From the NCBI GenBank assembly GCA_049340005.1, contig JBMPIY010000005.1: a stretch of 64,000 bases of DNA. One strand, given 5' to 3'. Below, in pieces: positions 53,105-63,392 of the stretch. Within the stretch, counting starts at the first letter, position 1. Each line of letters starts with the position of its first letter. The notes under the pieces are model-generated. The model saw only the letters and a list, made by a program, of their open reading frames with translations. It did not search any database and was not told the DNA's origin. This DNA is from CAXBDP01 sp963974465. GTDB taxonomy: Bacteria > Bacteroidota > Bacteroidia > Cytophagales > Cyclobacteriaceae. The translations under genes and the position numbers were made by a program.

Positions 53105-55567
53105 TTAGGCCTCTTGTTTTTTAGTCTTTTTCAATTCCATCATTATGCCGATCATAATCAAGGCAATTACTAGGAAATTGGAAATATTCGCCACTTGGTT
53201 GCCCGTATAATATGATTGCGGGTGGAATTTGAACTCAATACTGTGCTGTCCGCTAGGAAGCTCCATTGCCCGTAAAACGTAGTTCGCGCGGAAATGAGGA
53301 GTTTCTACTCCATCGATATAGGCTGTCCACCCTTTAGGATAGTATATTTCAGAGAAGATTGCCAAACCATCGCTAGCGAGATTACTCTCATATTTCACAA
53401 AGTTTGGTTTGATTTCAAGCAAACTGATTGTGCCATTTGCAGTGTAGCTTTTGTCTGCATCCATTTGGCTTGAAATCGCTTGATTTCTCAAATCAAGTTG
53501 TCCAAGTGCCGCTAATTCCTCATCAGCATTTTCTGCTGCATATAAATTTTCTACCAACCAAGCATTCCCATAAGCATTTGAATTGGTCAATACTGCACGT
53601 GCCGAACTACCTGCAATGAGATACTTGGTATTGAGCATATCCAAAACCGGCGTGATGGGTAGGCCAATTCCTTGGTTCTGCAATGAATCAACAATTTCTA
53701 TATGCTCATCTCCCATATAATAATCGATTAGATCTTGATATCTGCGCAACTTGGCACCATGATATCCGCCCACACTTGGATGGTGATAGGATACTCGAGC
53801 ATCGTTCCAAGGGTTTTGCAAATTGATAACTCTAAAGTGACCTTTGTCTTGGGAGATGAAATTATTGGCTTCTGTTTCTTGAAAAAACTGAGATTGAGTA
53901 TTTGTAGAGTAATTTTCTTCATTCAAATATCTAGAGCCAACAACCAGCAAATCAGCAGAAACAAATAAAATGAGACCTATAAATAGATAGGACTGTTTCA
54001 GTTTACCAACCATAGCTACATAAATGATTGCAATACTCAACCCAATAAAAATAAGGCTTCGTACCCAATCGGATAGATACATGGAAGCTCTATCTTTTTG
54101 CAAAGCATCTACATACCAATCTGGGTATCCATTCGCCATTAATTGCTCATCAATTGGCGCACGGAAATCGAGGATTAGATATAGCAAGAACAAGATGCCT
54201 AAAATTCCTAATGTGGTAACTGAAGCTTTTTTAAAGATGGCCATTTTCAAATTACTACTTTCGATACTTAGTAGTTTTTCTAATCCTAAAATTCCTAGGA
54301 ATGGAATTGTCATTAATGCAACGACTACTGCCATGGAAACGGCCCTAAACTTGTTGTATCCTGGAAAGAAATCGAACATTGCATAATTGAAGAATTCTAG
54401 ATTTTTGCCCCAAGCAAGTAGAATCGAAAGGATAGTGCCAGCTATTATCCAATTTTTCTGTCTAGCGGGTAAGGCAAAAAGTCCTAAAATAAATAGAAAG
54501 CAAATAATTGCTCCTGCATATACAGGCCCTGCAGTGCTGGGCTGATCTCCCCAATAAGTAGGAACACCTTGTAGTCCTTCTTGTATCTGCTGTGGAGGGA
54601 CTCTATTTTGGGTAAATACATTGAACATTTCTGAACTTTCATCGAGATTTTCAACGCTCCCACCACCATAGAAATTCGGCAGTATCAAAGTGAGTGTTTC
54701 CATCTTACCCCAGCTCCAATTAAAGGCATATTCCTTATCCAACCCAGAGCCACCTTGTACTGCAGGGTCTTGGGCAGTCAATTCACTTTGTCCGCGGATA
54801 GAATAGGAGCTATATTCTGAGGTAGTCCACAAGCGACCAAGCGACATGGTTACAGCTAATATTGCAGCAATTACTAGTAGGCCAATTGCCGGAATTTGCT
54901 TCTTCAACTGATTGTCTTTAATCATATAGAAGAGCTGAAAACCACCATATATCAGCAATAGTAAAAATAGGTAGTAAGTGACTTGCAAGTGATTCATCCG
55001 GATTTGGATACCCACAGCAATAATAGTAGCGATAAAGCCCCAATAGCGATTTCTGAAGAATGTAGAATGCACTGCTCCTAGTACCAAAGGCATAGTTGCG
55101 ATAGCGCCAACTTTCCAATTGTGTCCAGCTTCGATACTTATCAAATTGAAGCTACCAAAACCATAGGCAATTGCGCCAACAATGGCCAAATAGGGTCTTA
55201 CTTTGAAAACAACTAATAAAAAGTAAAAACTTAGCATTGCCAAGAAGGTGAAATTGGCCGGAGTAGGCAAATTGAGAGTCAATACATCTCTAATACCTGA
55301 AATAAACCACTCTCCATAATGGCGTGTATTTATCAAGTAAGCAGGCATTCCGCTAAACATGGAATTGATCCAAAGGCCTTCCTCACCTGTTTCAGCTCTA
55401 TAATCGGCTATTTCGGTGCCAGCTGCAATTCCTTGGAGGGCATCATTCTGAAAAATCGTTTTATTCTCAAATACTATTGGTGAATAGAAGAATACACAGA
55501 GAATTGAAAAGATTAAAACGGCAATAAGATGAGGAAGAATCTGCTTTTTGAAATCAATTTTACCCAT
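53105..55567 (-). CDS. YfhO-family membrane protein, possible GT-C glycosyltransferase
   Basis: An 820-aa polytopic membrane protein. The N-terminal half has about a dozen hydrophobic helices with an external loop FYSPIVFENKTIFQNDALQG near residue 30. The C-terminal part is a soluble beta-rich domain ending FSEIYYPKGWTAYIDGV and a last helix. This is the layout of YfhO-type proteins, GT-C-fold transferases that decorate cell-envelope polymers. It is the first gene of an operon with the DUF115-like and flippase genes. Confidence 0.82.
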   Translation of the reverse strand: MGKIDFKKQILPHLIAVLIFSILCVFFYSPIVFENKTIFQNDALQGIAAGTEIADYRAETGEEGLWINSMFSGMPAYLINTRHYGEWFISGIRDVLTLNLPTPANFTFLAMLSFYFLLVVFKVRPYLAIVGAIAYGFGSFNLISIEAGHNWKVGAIATMPLVLGAVHSTFFRNRYWGFIATIIAVGIQIRMNHLQVTYYLFLLLLIYGGFQLFYMIKDNQLKKQIPAIGLLVIAAILAVTMSLGRLWTTSEYSSYSIRGQSELTAQDPAVQGGSGLDKEYAFNWSWGKMETLTLILPNFYGGGSVENLDESSEMFNVFTQNRVPPQQIQEGLQGVPTYWGDQPSTAGPVYAGAIICFLFILGLFALPARQKNWIIAGTILSILLAWGKNLEFFNYAMFDFFPGYNKFRAVSMAVVVALMTIPFLGILGLEKLLSIESSNLKMAIFKKASVTTLGILGILFLLYLILDFRAPIDEQLMANGYPDWYVDALQKDRASMYLSDWVRSLIFIGLSIAIIYVAMVGKLKQSYLFIGLILFVSADLLVVGSRYLNEENYSTNTQSQFFQETEANNFISQDKGHFRVINLQNPWNDARVSYHHPSVGGYHGAKLRRYQDLIDYYMGDEHIEIVDSLQNQGIGLPITPVLDMLNTKYLIAGSSARAVLTNSNAYGNAWLVENLYAAENADEELAALGQLDLRNQAISSQMDADKSYTANGTISLLEIKPNFVKYESNLASDGLAIFSEIYYPKGWTAYIDGVETPHFRANYVLRAMELPSGQHSIEFKFHPQSYYTGNQVANISNFLVIALIMIGIMMELKKTKKQEA

Positions 55568-55660
55568 GGTGATTATTCAATTTCCTGCAAATTAAAAAAA
55601 TACCGACTTACAGATGGATATTTTTAAATTAAAGATTTCAAATTGAAAAATGCGGGAGGA

Positions 55661-56398
55661 TTATAGGTCGAAGCTTTCTAATGAAATATGCGATAAATCA
55701 GCTACATAATTGTCGATGATTTCATTAGGAGAATAGATAAATAAGAATTGATTATTAGCAATGGTATTTATTAGAGGTTCAATTATTTCGTTTGGTACAG
55801 CTGGGCATCCGAGGCTTCTGCCCAATCGGCCATTTTGCTGAGCGAACTCCTCAGTGGCATAATCCGCACCATGGATTACTATTGCTCTTTCCATGGCTTT
55901 ATCGTTTAATCCTTTTTGCAAGCCATTAAGTCTTAGCGAAATTCCATGCTTGCCTTGATATACATTTGCTGTTTTGTAAAAACCTAAACTGCTTTGATAG
56001 GATTCGGGAGTGTTGGAAAATTTCTCAGCCATTAAATTTCCGCTATTGCGACCGTGAGCAACTACGGTGTGAATTAATACCTCCCGCTTTTTCAAGTCAA
56101 TTACCCAAAGTCTTTTGTCAGTTGAAGGTAATCTGAAGTCGATTAGCGTAATAATATATGTGTTTTTGAATTCACCTTCTTCTGTCAATTTTATAAAGCC
56201 TTTGATTCCTTTTTCAAATAAACTGAAACTCGGCTTTTCACCAATTAGGCTTTCGTATTGGCTATTGATATAGTTTGTGATCAATCTCTCATTTGAAATT
56301 TCAAGTTCGTCTGGATTTGTGTTTGAAGCTTTGAATGAGGAAAATCCATGTAATCCTAAGAAGCATAATGCGAACAGGGCGATTCTAAATTTCATCAT
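55661..56398 (-). CDS. Murein L,D-transpeptidase family (YkuD_2) protein
   Basis: A 245-aa exported protein. After the signal peptide come the YkuD_2 motifs: IDFRLPSTDKRLWVIDL, TVVAHGRNSG, HGADY with His176 and GRSLGCPAVP with the presumed catalytic Cys198. Members are predicted to cut or join peptidoglycan peptides. It has its own upstream region and an octamer in the gene (56080, KREV) and just past its stop (55652), 428 bp apart in opposite orientation. Confidence 0.85.
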   Translation of the reverse strand: MMKFRIALFALCFLGLHGFSSFKASNTNPDELEISNERLITNYINSQYESLIGEKPSFSLFEKGIKGFIKLTEEGEFKNTYIITLIDFRLPSTDKRLWVIDLKKREVLIHTVVAHGRNSGNLMAEKFSNTPESYQSSLGFYKTANVYQGKHGISLRLNGLQKGLNDKAMERAIVIHGADYATEEFAQQNGRLGRSLGCPAVPNEIIEPLINTIANNQFLFIYSPNEIIDNYVADLSHISLESFDL

Positions 56399-56946
56399 AA
56401 GGTTGAGTTTTTTAAATCGGTGTATGTTTAATGTATATAGCTAAATTATACTACTAAGAAATTTTTAAAACATGCCTATATTTTGCTATATATGAGGTAT
56501 TTAGTTTTGAATCAATCCATAATAACCATGCTAATAAGTTCGTTTCTTTACAAGTATTTTGACATCTATGAAAGTCAATGAACCAAAGAAATACTTTAAA
56601 TCATTTACTATTTAAGAGCCTTTAACTTAATGAAAATTTGAGGAATTTAGTTCAGCTCATAAATTAATCAATGATTACTTGAATTGAATGCCTGTGATAA
56701 CGAGTAGAGAGACAAATGAGTATTGCAGAAGATGAATATTGTAAAGGAAATTTTATCTTTAAGATGCTTTGGCAAGTTTATGCATTTTATCAAGTAAATT
56801 TCAACATCAAACTAATTAAAAAATAGAAGCTCAGCATATTTAATTGTGAGAATGGGTGGTAAAAAAGAAAAGGCTTATTGGAGTTATTAAGTGCTCTGCA
56901 TAGTTTCACTTCAGATAATTAATTTATAATTAAATATATATTGGTT
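56399..56946. other. AT-rich divergent intergenic region of 548 bp
   Basis: No gene is visible on either strand. A plus-strand TAGTTTTG at 56502-56509 matches TAnnTTTG, with TTTG 16 nt upstream (56482-56485), slightly short spacing for a -33 element. If used, it would give a leader of about 430 nt before the beta-propeller gene or a separate small RNA. The remainder is featureless. Confidence 0.35.
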
Positions 56947-58089
56947 ATGAGATTGCTTATTTTATCAGCTATATTTTCAGTATTCTTTCAATGTACAAGT
57001 AATGAGACGAGCACTTCAGAAAGTACTATTGAAGTCGAAATGATTGATTTCAATAAATATGATCACCGGGAGTATTCTGGCTCTTTACCGGATGAGTTGG
57101 TGGCTAGCAGAAAATATATTTTACTTGAGAATAACACTATAGAAAGTCAACTAACTTACATTGGTAAGTTAAGATTGAGGCAAGGAAAGATTTATGTAAT
57201 GGATCTGGTTAATCCAAACCTTTTAATATTTGATATGAATGGAAACCTTCTTCATAAATTTAATAGAAAAGGAGAAGGTCCTGGTTTTTACCAACGCATA
57301 TCTGATTTTGACCTTGATGAATTGGGTAATTTATATATTCTTGACGGAGTCGTAAAACAAATATTGGTTTTCGATAGAGAATTAAATTATACATTTTCGA
57401 AGCGTCTTTCTGTAGATGCTGAAAGAATAGCTTTTGTAGATCAGGATAAATTTCTATTAGGTCTAGCACCATGGAATGTATTAGACTGGTCAGGATTTAG
57501 ATTCGCATTGGCTGACAAAGATTTTAATGTAAGAGAAGCATGGCATAAATATGAAGACGATATTGACCCGAACGTTGTATTTGACTTTAATTTTGTAAAA
57601 TCTGGGAATCAAATAACCTTTAATCGACCGATTGATAACAATGTCTATGTACTTTCAGATGTAGGGAGAAATCTAAAAGTTTACAACTTTGATTTTGGCT
57701 CACAAAATATGCCTGATGAGGTTAGAAGAGATTTAGAGACTCATTCAAATAGCCTGTGGAAGTATCGTTTTCTAACTAATTTAGTAGCGATTCATCATAA
57801 TTACATCATGGGCACCATTGGGGAGGGGCTTATGCGCGAAAGAAACTTCCTATTAGACAGGTCTAGAAATCTCGTTTTTTTCGAAAAATCAACTGTTTCT
57901 CCGGCTACTACTGACATGACCATTCGGCAAGACTTATTATTTACCCTATCGGATATTGATGGAGATAAGTTGGTTTCATTTTTACATCCAGATAGTTACG
58001 AGAGGGCACAGGAATACGGACTTCCTCAAGAGGTTATTTCGCATTTAATGAATGAAGGCTATGTAATTTGTTTGGAAGAGTTGAAATGA
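56947..58089 (+). CDS. 6-bladed beta-propeller lipoprotein
   Basis: A 380-aa secreted protein started at ATG 56947 (MRLLIL); the in-frame TTG at 56941 is not needed. The signal ends FFQC with Cys16. Repeats of the type LRLRQGKIYVMDLVNPNLLI, FDMNGNLLHKFNRKGEGPGF and FDLDELGNLYILDGVVKQIL are blades of the Bacteroidota 6-bladed beta-propeller family. The role is unknown; members often sit on the cell surface. It resembles the broken gene at 21060-22175 in general type but is intact. A stand-alone gene. Confidence 0.85.
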   Translation: MRLLILSAIFSVFFQCTSNETSTSESTIEVEMIDFNKYDHREYSGSLPDELVASRKYILLENNTIESQLTYIGKLRLRQGKIYVMDLVNPNLLIFDMNGNLLHKFNRKGEGPGFYQRISDFDLDELGNLYILDGVVKQILVFDRELNYTFSKRLSVDAERIAFVDQDKFLLGLAPWNVLDWSGFRFALADKDFNVREAWHKYEDDIDPNVVFDFNFVKSGNQITFNRPIDNNVYVLSDVGRNLKVYNFDFGSQNMPDEVRRDLETHSNSLWKYRFLTNLVAIHHNYIMGTIGEGLMRERNFLLDRSRNLVFFEKSTVSPATTDMTIRQDLLFTLSDIDGDKLVSFLHPDSYERAQEYGLPQEVISHLMNEGYVICLEELK

Positions 58090-58137
58090 TCGGTTCCAAT
58101 TTTCAAAGAATAGCAAGTGTCATCACATAGCTATTAG

Positions 58138-59016
58138 CTAAGATTTTCGCTTTTTTAACCCATGCAAATTTTGACCAATAAATCCCTTTGGAAACTCTTC
58201 AACGCCTGGGAAGCCTAATTTAATATCTCGTCCATCAGAAGGTATATATGCGGTACCAAATAAATAATCCCAAAGGCTTAACGTGATGCCAAAATTCACT
58301 CCTGTTTGATGCTCTTTTGGTAAATGATATGCATGATGCCACATATGCATTTTTGGGTTGTTGAATATGTATTTTAAAGGCCCAATATTTACCCAAAAAT
58401 TGCTATGATTCCAATGCCCAACTGCGAGGGTGAAAATATGAATGATAAAGAAGTTTTCCAGATTGATGCCAATTAAAGCAAGCGGAAGGTATTCCAGTGT
58501 GCGATAAACCACGTTTTCCATCCAATGGTAGCGCAAATGAGCGGCAAATCCCATTTCCTCTACAGAGTGATGTACCTTATGAAATTCCCAAAGTCGGGGT
58601 GATTTGTGTAATAGCCGATGCACCCACCAATGAATAAAATCTCGTGCTACAAAGCCAATCAGCAAAATTGCCCAAATGGGAAGTTCTTGCACATTGATTG
58701 CCACCAAATTGGTAATGCCAATACTTGCCAAACCATCTTTAAATAAATTAACCACAACTTCTGAGGCGGCGTTATAGATGATGAGCGAGAAAAGAAAAAA
58801 ATTGAAGAACATGTAAAATACATCAAGCCAAAAGTCCTTTCTAAACTTTGGCTGGTTTTTTCTCCAAGGCTTTAGCCATTCCAGCAACAGAAAAAATACT
58901 GAGATGCCTATTAGCCAATAAAAATAGTTGTAAGGGCTAGGATTTGTTATTTCATTCCAGAAATAGTTGGCATAGCCAATCCACGCATCTTTGAAAACAT
59001 CTATGTATTTTAGCAT
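58138..59016 (-). CDS. Sterol desaturase / fatty acid hydroxylase family protein
   Basis: A 292-aa membrane di-iron oxygenase. The three histidine boxes are complete: HWWVHRLLH (129-137), HKVHH (146-150) and HMWHHAYHLP near residue 225, with an additional GHWNHSNF. About four to five hydrophobic segments surround them. The family hydroxylates or desaturates lipids; the substrate here is likely a fatty acid, carotenoid or hopanoid-type lipid. It diverges from the hybrid-kinase gene with only about 70 bp between starts. Confidence 0.88.
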   Translation of the reverse strand: MLKYIDVFKDAWIGYANYFWNEITNPSPYNYFYWLIGISVFFLLLEWLKPWRKNQPKFRKDFWLDVFYMFFNFFLFSLIIYNAASEVVVNLFKDGLASIGITNLVAINVQELPIWAILLIGFVARDFIHWWVHRLLHKSPRLWEFHKVHHSVEEMGFAAHLRYHWMENVVYRTLEYLPLALIGINLENFFIIHIFTLAVGHWNHSNFWVNIGPLKYIFNNPKMHMWHHAYHLPKEHQTGVNFGITLSLWDYLFGTAYIPSDGRDIKLGFPGVEEFPKGFIGQNLHGLKKRKS

Positions 59017-59088
59017 TTTCTGTAAGTTACCGACCTAAAAAGGATTACTTAACTAGTTTGGTTCAGACTGGTGTGGGAAAATGTAAAA

Positions 59089-61884
59089 ATGAGTTTTGAT
59101 TTGCCTAAATTTCAAGTGATGTCGAAAGAGAAAATAAAGGGAAGTGATGCAATATCATTGTTGAAGCTGGGTAAAGTGGGAGAGGATTTTCTCGGTAAGC
59201 TGCCAATGATTATCTACACAATTAATCTTCAGACGAAAGAAAACACCTATTCCAATAAGTATTTCTATGGAATGCTTGGCTATAAAAAGGATGAGTTTTA
59301 CAGCAAGCCTGTAGGGTTTCTATTAAAACAGATACACCCTGAAGATAGATTGAGGGTGTGGAAGCATTTTCAAGAGTTTGTGCTAAATAGTGTAGATTCT
59401 GTTAAGGAAATTCAATTTAGAATAAAGCAAAAGTCAGGTAAATATATATGGTTGCAGTCTAGAGATTTGCCATACGAAACTGATGAAAGTGGCCAAGTAG
59501 TTAGTGTAATTGGCTTTGGACAAGATATTACAAAGCTCAAAGAGCAGGAGTTAGAATTGAGGATTTCTAAATTATTGACTGACAAAACTATCAATAGCAT
59601 AGACCAAGTAATATATGCGATGGATATGTCAGGCAAGTTATCATTGATCAGTAATAAAGCGGAAATTGTATTTGGCGCTTCATCAAAGGAGTTGATTAAG
59701 AAAATTGATTGGCTAGATGAATTTATCCTTCAAAAAGATTTGCCTTCGAGAAGAAAGGCTTTCTCTGAGTTAAGTGACACAGGTAGTTTTGTATTAGAAT
59801 ATCAGATCAAGGACAAAAATGGAGAGCTTAAATGGATTCAAGAGTCAGCAAGACTATATCCCGATGAAATTGATCTGAATCAAAAACAAATATTTGGAAC
59901 TTTTGAAGATATTACTTCTAAGAGAAGAGCGGAAGCTCAATTACAAGAAAGCAGACAAATTTTTGAATTGGCAGCAAAGGCATCAAACGATGGGCTTTGG
60001 CAATGGGAGCCAAGTACAGGTAAATTTTACTACTCAGACAGATGGAAAGAAATACTAGGATATGATGGTGACGAGCTAGCAGATGACTTGGCAACTTGGG
60101 AAAGCTTGATACATCCGGACGAATTGAAACAAGCGAGGGAGGAAGCATTATCTGCACTAAAAGGCCGTGACAATCGCTATATTTCATTTCAGCGAATGCG
60201 CCATAAAAAAGGCCATTGGGTGTACATTATTTCCAGAGGTTTTCTAATCAGAAATGAAAACGGGTGGGTGGAAAAATTGGTTGGAGCCATCACGGATATT
60301 TCTGATATTAAAAAGTCCGAAGAGAAAATTAGAATATCAGAAGAGAAACTGAAAGACGCACAAAAGCTAGCTAAAATTGGTTCCTGGGAATTTGATGCAA
60401 CAATAGGGAAAATAGATCTCTCGGATTCCTTTTTTGAGGTATTTGGTATCATGGATAAAGATGTGAGGAATCAAATTATTGACGATGATAATAAGTTCTA
60501 TGAGTTTGTGCACCCTGAGGATCATGACAAACTAAGATCCGTACTTCTTAATTTTACTGATAACAATAACGATTGGGAAACGGAGTATCGAGCAATAGTT
60601 GGTCACAGAATTATTTTCATATCCTCTCGCGCTCATTACGTATTTGGACCTGATGGAAATTTGGAAAAAATTCTAGGGACCATTCAGGATATCACCGAAC
60701 GTAAAATGAAAGAACTAGAACTGCTTTTTGCCAAAAAGGAAGCTGAGGATGCTTCCTATGCAAAAACGCAGTTCTTAAATATAATGAGTCATGAAATACG
60801 GACCCCCCTTAATGCTGTAATTGGGATGTCCTATGTGCTATTGAAAGATCAGCCTAAGCCTGAACAAATTGAGAATTTATCAATTCTACGTAAATCTGCA
60901 GAGCATCTTTTGGACCTTATTAATAATATTCTTGATTTCAATAAAATTGAATCAGGAAAAGTGAGGTTCGAAGAGGAACCTTTGAGAATGCCTGAGTTTT
61001 TATCCTCAGTTCACAAAGGCTGGCTTGCTTTTGCACAAGAAAAGGGAATAGAGTTAAATCTGATAAGCGATGAAAAACTGCCCGAATTTGTGCTTGGCGA
61101 TGAGGGCAGGCTGACACAAATTCTCAATAATCTAATTAATAATGCGCTTAAATTCACAGAAGAAGGTTCAGTAACTATTAGAGTTGAAGTGCTGGAAAAT
61201 TTAACGAAGAAAGTATCCATCCGATTTTCTATTGAGGATACTGGGATTGGAATTGCGAAATCAAAGCAAAACGAAATATTCGAAATATTTTCTCAAGTAT
61301 ATTCCACACATTCACGGAGATATGGTGGCAGTGGCTTAGGATTAGCTATTTGCGCTAAGCTTCTTGAATTTCAAGGTAGCAAGGTGAATGTGGAAAGTGA
61401 AGAAGGGGTAGGTTCCAAGTTTTACTTCGACCTTACTTTTAATAAAGTAATCGAATCTAATATCCCAAATGAATGGATGGAGCCTCGAATTGAGGGATTC
61501 TTAGAAAGTCTTGCAGGGCTAAAAGTACTTGTGGTGGAGGATAATAAAACAAACAGACAAGTAATCAAGTTATTTTTAGACGGATGGAAAATCGACTACA
61601 GGTTGGCAGAAAATGGACTGGAAGCTGTAAAAATGGTTCAGAATTTTCGTCCAGATATCATTCTAATGGATATTCAAATGCCTATTATGGATGGCTATGA
61701 AGCTTCAGAGAGAATTCGTCAATTAGAAGATCCTTATTTTCACAACTTGCCGATAATTGCTCTTACAGCCTCTACAATGATGGATAGTCGCGATAGAATC
61801 ATTAGCTCAGGTTTGGACGGTTATATAGAAAAACCTTTCAATCCTGAGAAACTTCACAAAATTTTGTCGAGTTATAAAAAGTGA
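59089..61884 (+). CDS. PAS-rich hybrid histidine kinase with receiver domain
   Basis: A 931-aa soluble sensor kinase, started at ATG 59089; an in-frame GTG at 59071 adds six residues. Four PAS/PAC modules in tandem fill residues about 35-540 (PAC signatures such as VIGFGQDITKLKE, IFGTFEDIT, LVGAITDISDIK, ILGTIQDITERK). The kinase core has His568 in MSHEIRTPLNAVIG, the N box NNLINNALKF, EDTGIGIAKSKQ and GGSGLGLAI. A receiver (LVVEDNKTN, LMDIQMPIMDGYEA, EKPFNPEK) ends the protein. No membrane helices, so it senses a cytoplasmic or diffusible signal. No adjacent partner gene. Confidence 0.93.
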   Translation: MSFDLPKFQVMSKEKIKGSDAISLLKLGKVGEDFLGKLPMIIYTINLQTKENTYSNKYFYGMLGYKKDEFYSKPVGFLLKQIHPEDRLRVWKHFQEFVLNSVDSVKEIQFRIKQKSGKYIWLQSRDLPYETDESGQVVSVIGFGQDITKLKEQELELRISKLLTDKTINSIDQVIYAMDMSGKLSLISNKAEIVFGASSKELIKKIDWLDEFILQKDLPSRRKAFSELSDTGSFVLEYQIKDKNGELKWIQESARLYPDEIDLNQKQIFGTFEDITSKRRAEAQLQESRQIFELAAKASNDGLWQWEPSTGKFYYSDRWKEILGYDGDELADDLATWESLIHPDELKQAREEALSALKGRDNRYISFQRMRHKKGHWVYIISRGFLIRNENGWVEKLVGAITDISDIKKSEEKIRISEEKLKDAQKLAKIGSWEFDATIGKIDLSDSFFEVFGIMDKDVRNQIIDDDNKFYEFVHPEDHDKLRSVLLNFTDNNNDWETEYRAIVGHRIIFISSRAHYVFGPDGNLEKILGTIQDITERKMKELELLFAKKEAEDASYAKTQFLNIMSHEIRTPLNAVIGMSYVLLKDQPKPEQIENLSILRKSAEHLLDLINNILDFNKIESGKVRFEEEPLRMPEFLSSVHKGWLAFAQEKGIELNLISDEKLPEFVLGDEGRLTQILNNLINNALKFTEEGSVTIRVEVLENLTKKVSIRFSIEDTGIGIAKSKQNEIFEIFSQVYSTHSRRYGGSGLGLAICAKLLEFQGSKVNVESEEGVGSKFYFDLTFNKVIESNIPNEWMEPRIEGFLESLAGLKVLVVEDNKTNRQVIKLFLDGWKIDYRLAENGLEAVKMVQNFRPDIILMDIQMPIMDGYEASERIRQLEDPYFHNLPIIALTASTMMDSRDRIISSGLDGYIEKPFNPEKLHKILSSYKK

Positions 61885-61932
61885 AATGTTAATTCATTGA
61901 ATTAAACCTCCCGCTTATTCAGTCATTTTAGT

Positions 61933-61940
61933 TAATTTTG
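61933..61940 (+). promoter_or_regulatory. -7 box before ffh
   Basis: TAATTTTG matches TAnnTTTG exactly and lies 21 nt before the ATG at 61962, so the leader would be about 15 nt. An octamer copy (61907-61914) sits about where the -33 element would be expected. Confidence 0.55.
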
Positions 61941-61961
61941 CACAAATTTTAAGGAAGCTCT

Positions 61962-63296
61962 ATGTTCGACAGTCTCAGTTCCAAATTAGATAAAGCATTT
62001 AAGACCCTCAAAGGTCAAAATAAGATTACCGAAATCAACATTGCCACCACTGTGAAAGATATTCGCAGAGCATTGGTCGATGCCGATGTTAATTATAAGG
62101 TTGCAAAAGATATTACGGACAAAATTAAGGACGAAGCACTTGGTAGAGATGTCCTAATTTCTGTTTCTCCCGGTCAGTTGATGACCAAAATTGTGCAGGA
62201 GGAGCTTACCCAGCTAATGGGTGGCACTAAGTCCGATATTAACACAAAAGGTGATCCAGCCATTATCCTTATCGCTGGTTTGCAAGGTTCTGGTAAGACT
62301 ACATTCACTGGTAAATTAGCTTCCTACCTCAAAAAAAATGGTCGCCAAGTATTATTAGCAGCTTGTGATATTTACCGTCCAGCGGCTATCAATCAGCTTC
62401 AAGTTTTAGGTGAGCAAATAGGAGTAGAGGTATATGCTGAACCTGAAGTAAAAGACGCAGTAGCTATTGCCAAACGTGCAGTAGAGCATGCTAAGAAAAT
62501 AGGAAAGAAAATTGTAATCGTCGATACTGCTGGTCGTTTGGCGGTAGATGAGCAGATGATGAATGAGATTGCTGCTCTCAAGGATTTCCTTAAGCCATCG
62601 GAAACGCTTTTCGTTGTGGATGCTATGACTGGTCAGGATGCTGTAAATACAGCGAAAGTCTTCAACGATCGATTGAATTTTGATGGTGTTGTCCTTACCA
62701 AATTAGATGGTGATTCACGTGGTGGTGCAGCTATTTCTATTAAATCTGTTGTAAATAAGCCCATTAAGTTTATTTCCACGGGTGAGAAAATGGAAGCTCT
62801 GGATGTTTTCCACCCGGAGAGGATGGCAAGCAGAATCCTTGGTATGGGCGATGTGATTTCCCTTGTAGAGCGTGCGCAGCAGGCTTTTGATGAAGATGAA
62901 GCGCGTAAGTTGAATCAAAAAATGCGTCAGAATCAATTCGATTTTGATGACTTCCTCAACCAATTGCGTCAGATCAAAAAGATGGGTAATGTAAAGGATT
63001 TGATGGGAATGATTCCTGGCATGGGTAAAGCCTTAAAAGGTGTAGATATTGATGATGATTCTTTCAAGCCGGTAGAATCCATGATCTTGTCCATGACGCC
63101 ATACGAAAGACAAAATCCTGATGTGATAAATGGAAGTAGAAGAAAGAGAATTGCAGATGGTGCGGGAAGAAATATTACGGAAGTGAATAATCTTTTGAAG
63201 CAGTTTCAAGATATGCGTAAAATGATGAAGACCTTCAATAAAATGGGTGGTGGCAAAAGAGCATTATCTGCCATGAATCCTTTTGGTAAAAAGTAA
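61962..63296 (+). CDS. ffh: Signal recognition particle protein Ffh
   Basis: A 444-aa GTPase that binds signal peptides at the ribosome with SRP RNA and docks at FtsY. N domain (LSSKLDKAFKTLKGQNKITE), then the G domain with P-loop LQGSGKTTFTGKLA, ACDIYRPAAI, DTAGRLAVDEQ, TKLDGDSRGGAA and the DARGH-like closing segment, then a Met-rich M domain (QMRQNQF-like helix, MGMIPGMGK, MILSMTPYERQNPDVINGSR, MRKMMKTFNKMGGGK). Normal length. It has its own promoter and a terminator, so it is monocistronic. Confidence 0.97.
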   Translation: MFDSLSSKLDKAFKTLKGQNKITEINIATTVKDIRRALVDADVNYKVAKDITDKIKDEALGRDVLISVSPGQLMTKIVQEELTQLMGGTKSDINTKGDPAIILIAGLQGSGKTTFTGKLASYLKKNGRQVLLAACDIYRPAAINQLQVLGEQIGVEVYAEPEVKDAVAIAKRAVEHAKKIGKKIVIVDTAGRLAVDEQMMNEIAALKDFLKPSETLFVVDAMTGQDAVNTAKVFNDRLNFDGVVLTKLDGDSRGGAAISIKSVVNKPIKFISTGEKMEALDVFHPERMASRILGMGDVISLVERAQQAFDEDEARKLNQKMRQNQFDFDDFLNQLRQIKKMGNVKDLMGMIPGMGKALKGVDIDDDSFKPVESMILSMTPYERQNPDVINGSRRKRIADGAGRNITEVNNLLKQFQDMRKMMKTFNKMGGGKRALSAMNPFGKK

Positions 63297-63328
63297 TTCT
63301 ATTGAATTAGAAATTTGGAATAGAGCGG

Positions 63329-63352
63329 GAGGTTGTCAATTTTGACAGCCTC
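63329..63352 (+). terminator. Terminator hairpin after ffh, containing part of an octamer
   Basis: GAGGTTGTCAA (63329-63339) pairs with TTGACAGCCTC (63342-63352) over 11 bp with one G-U pair and a two-base loop, then TTTGTGTTTT. The upper-strand arm begins inside the octamer copy at 63325-63332. Confidence 0.75.
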
Positions 63353-63392
63353 TTTGTGTTTTCGAGCCAATTATATTAAGTGATTACTTCAC

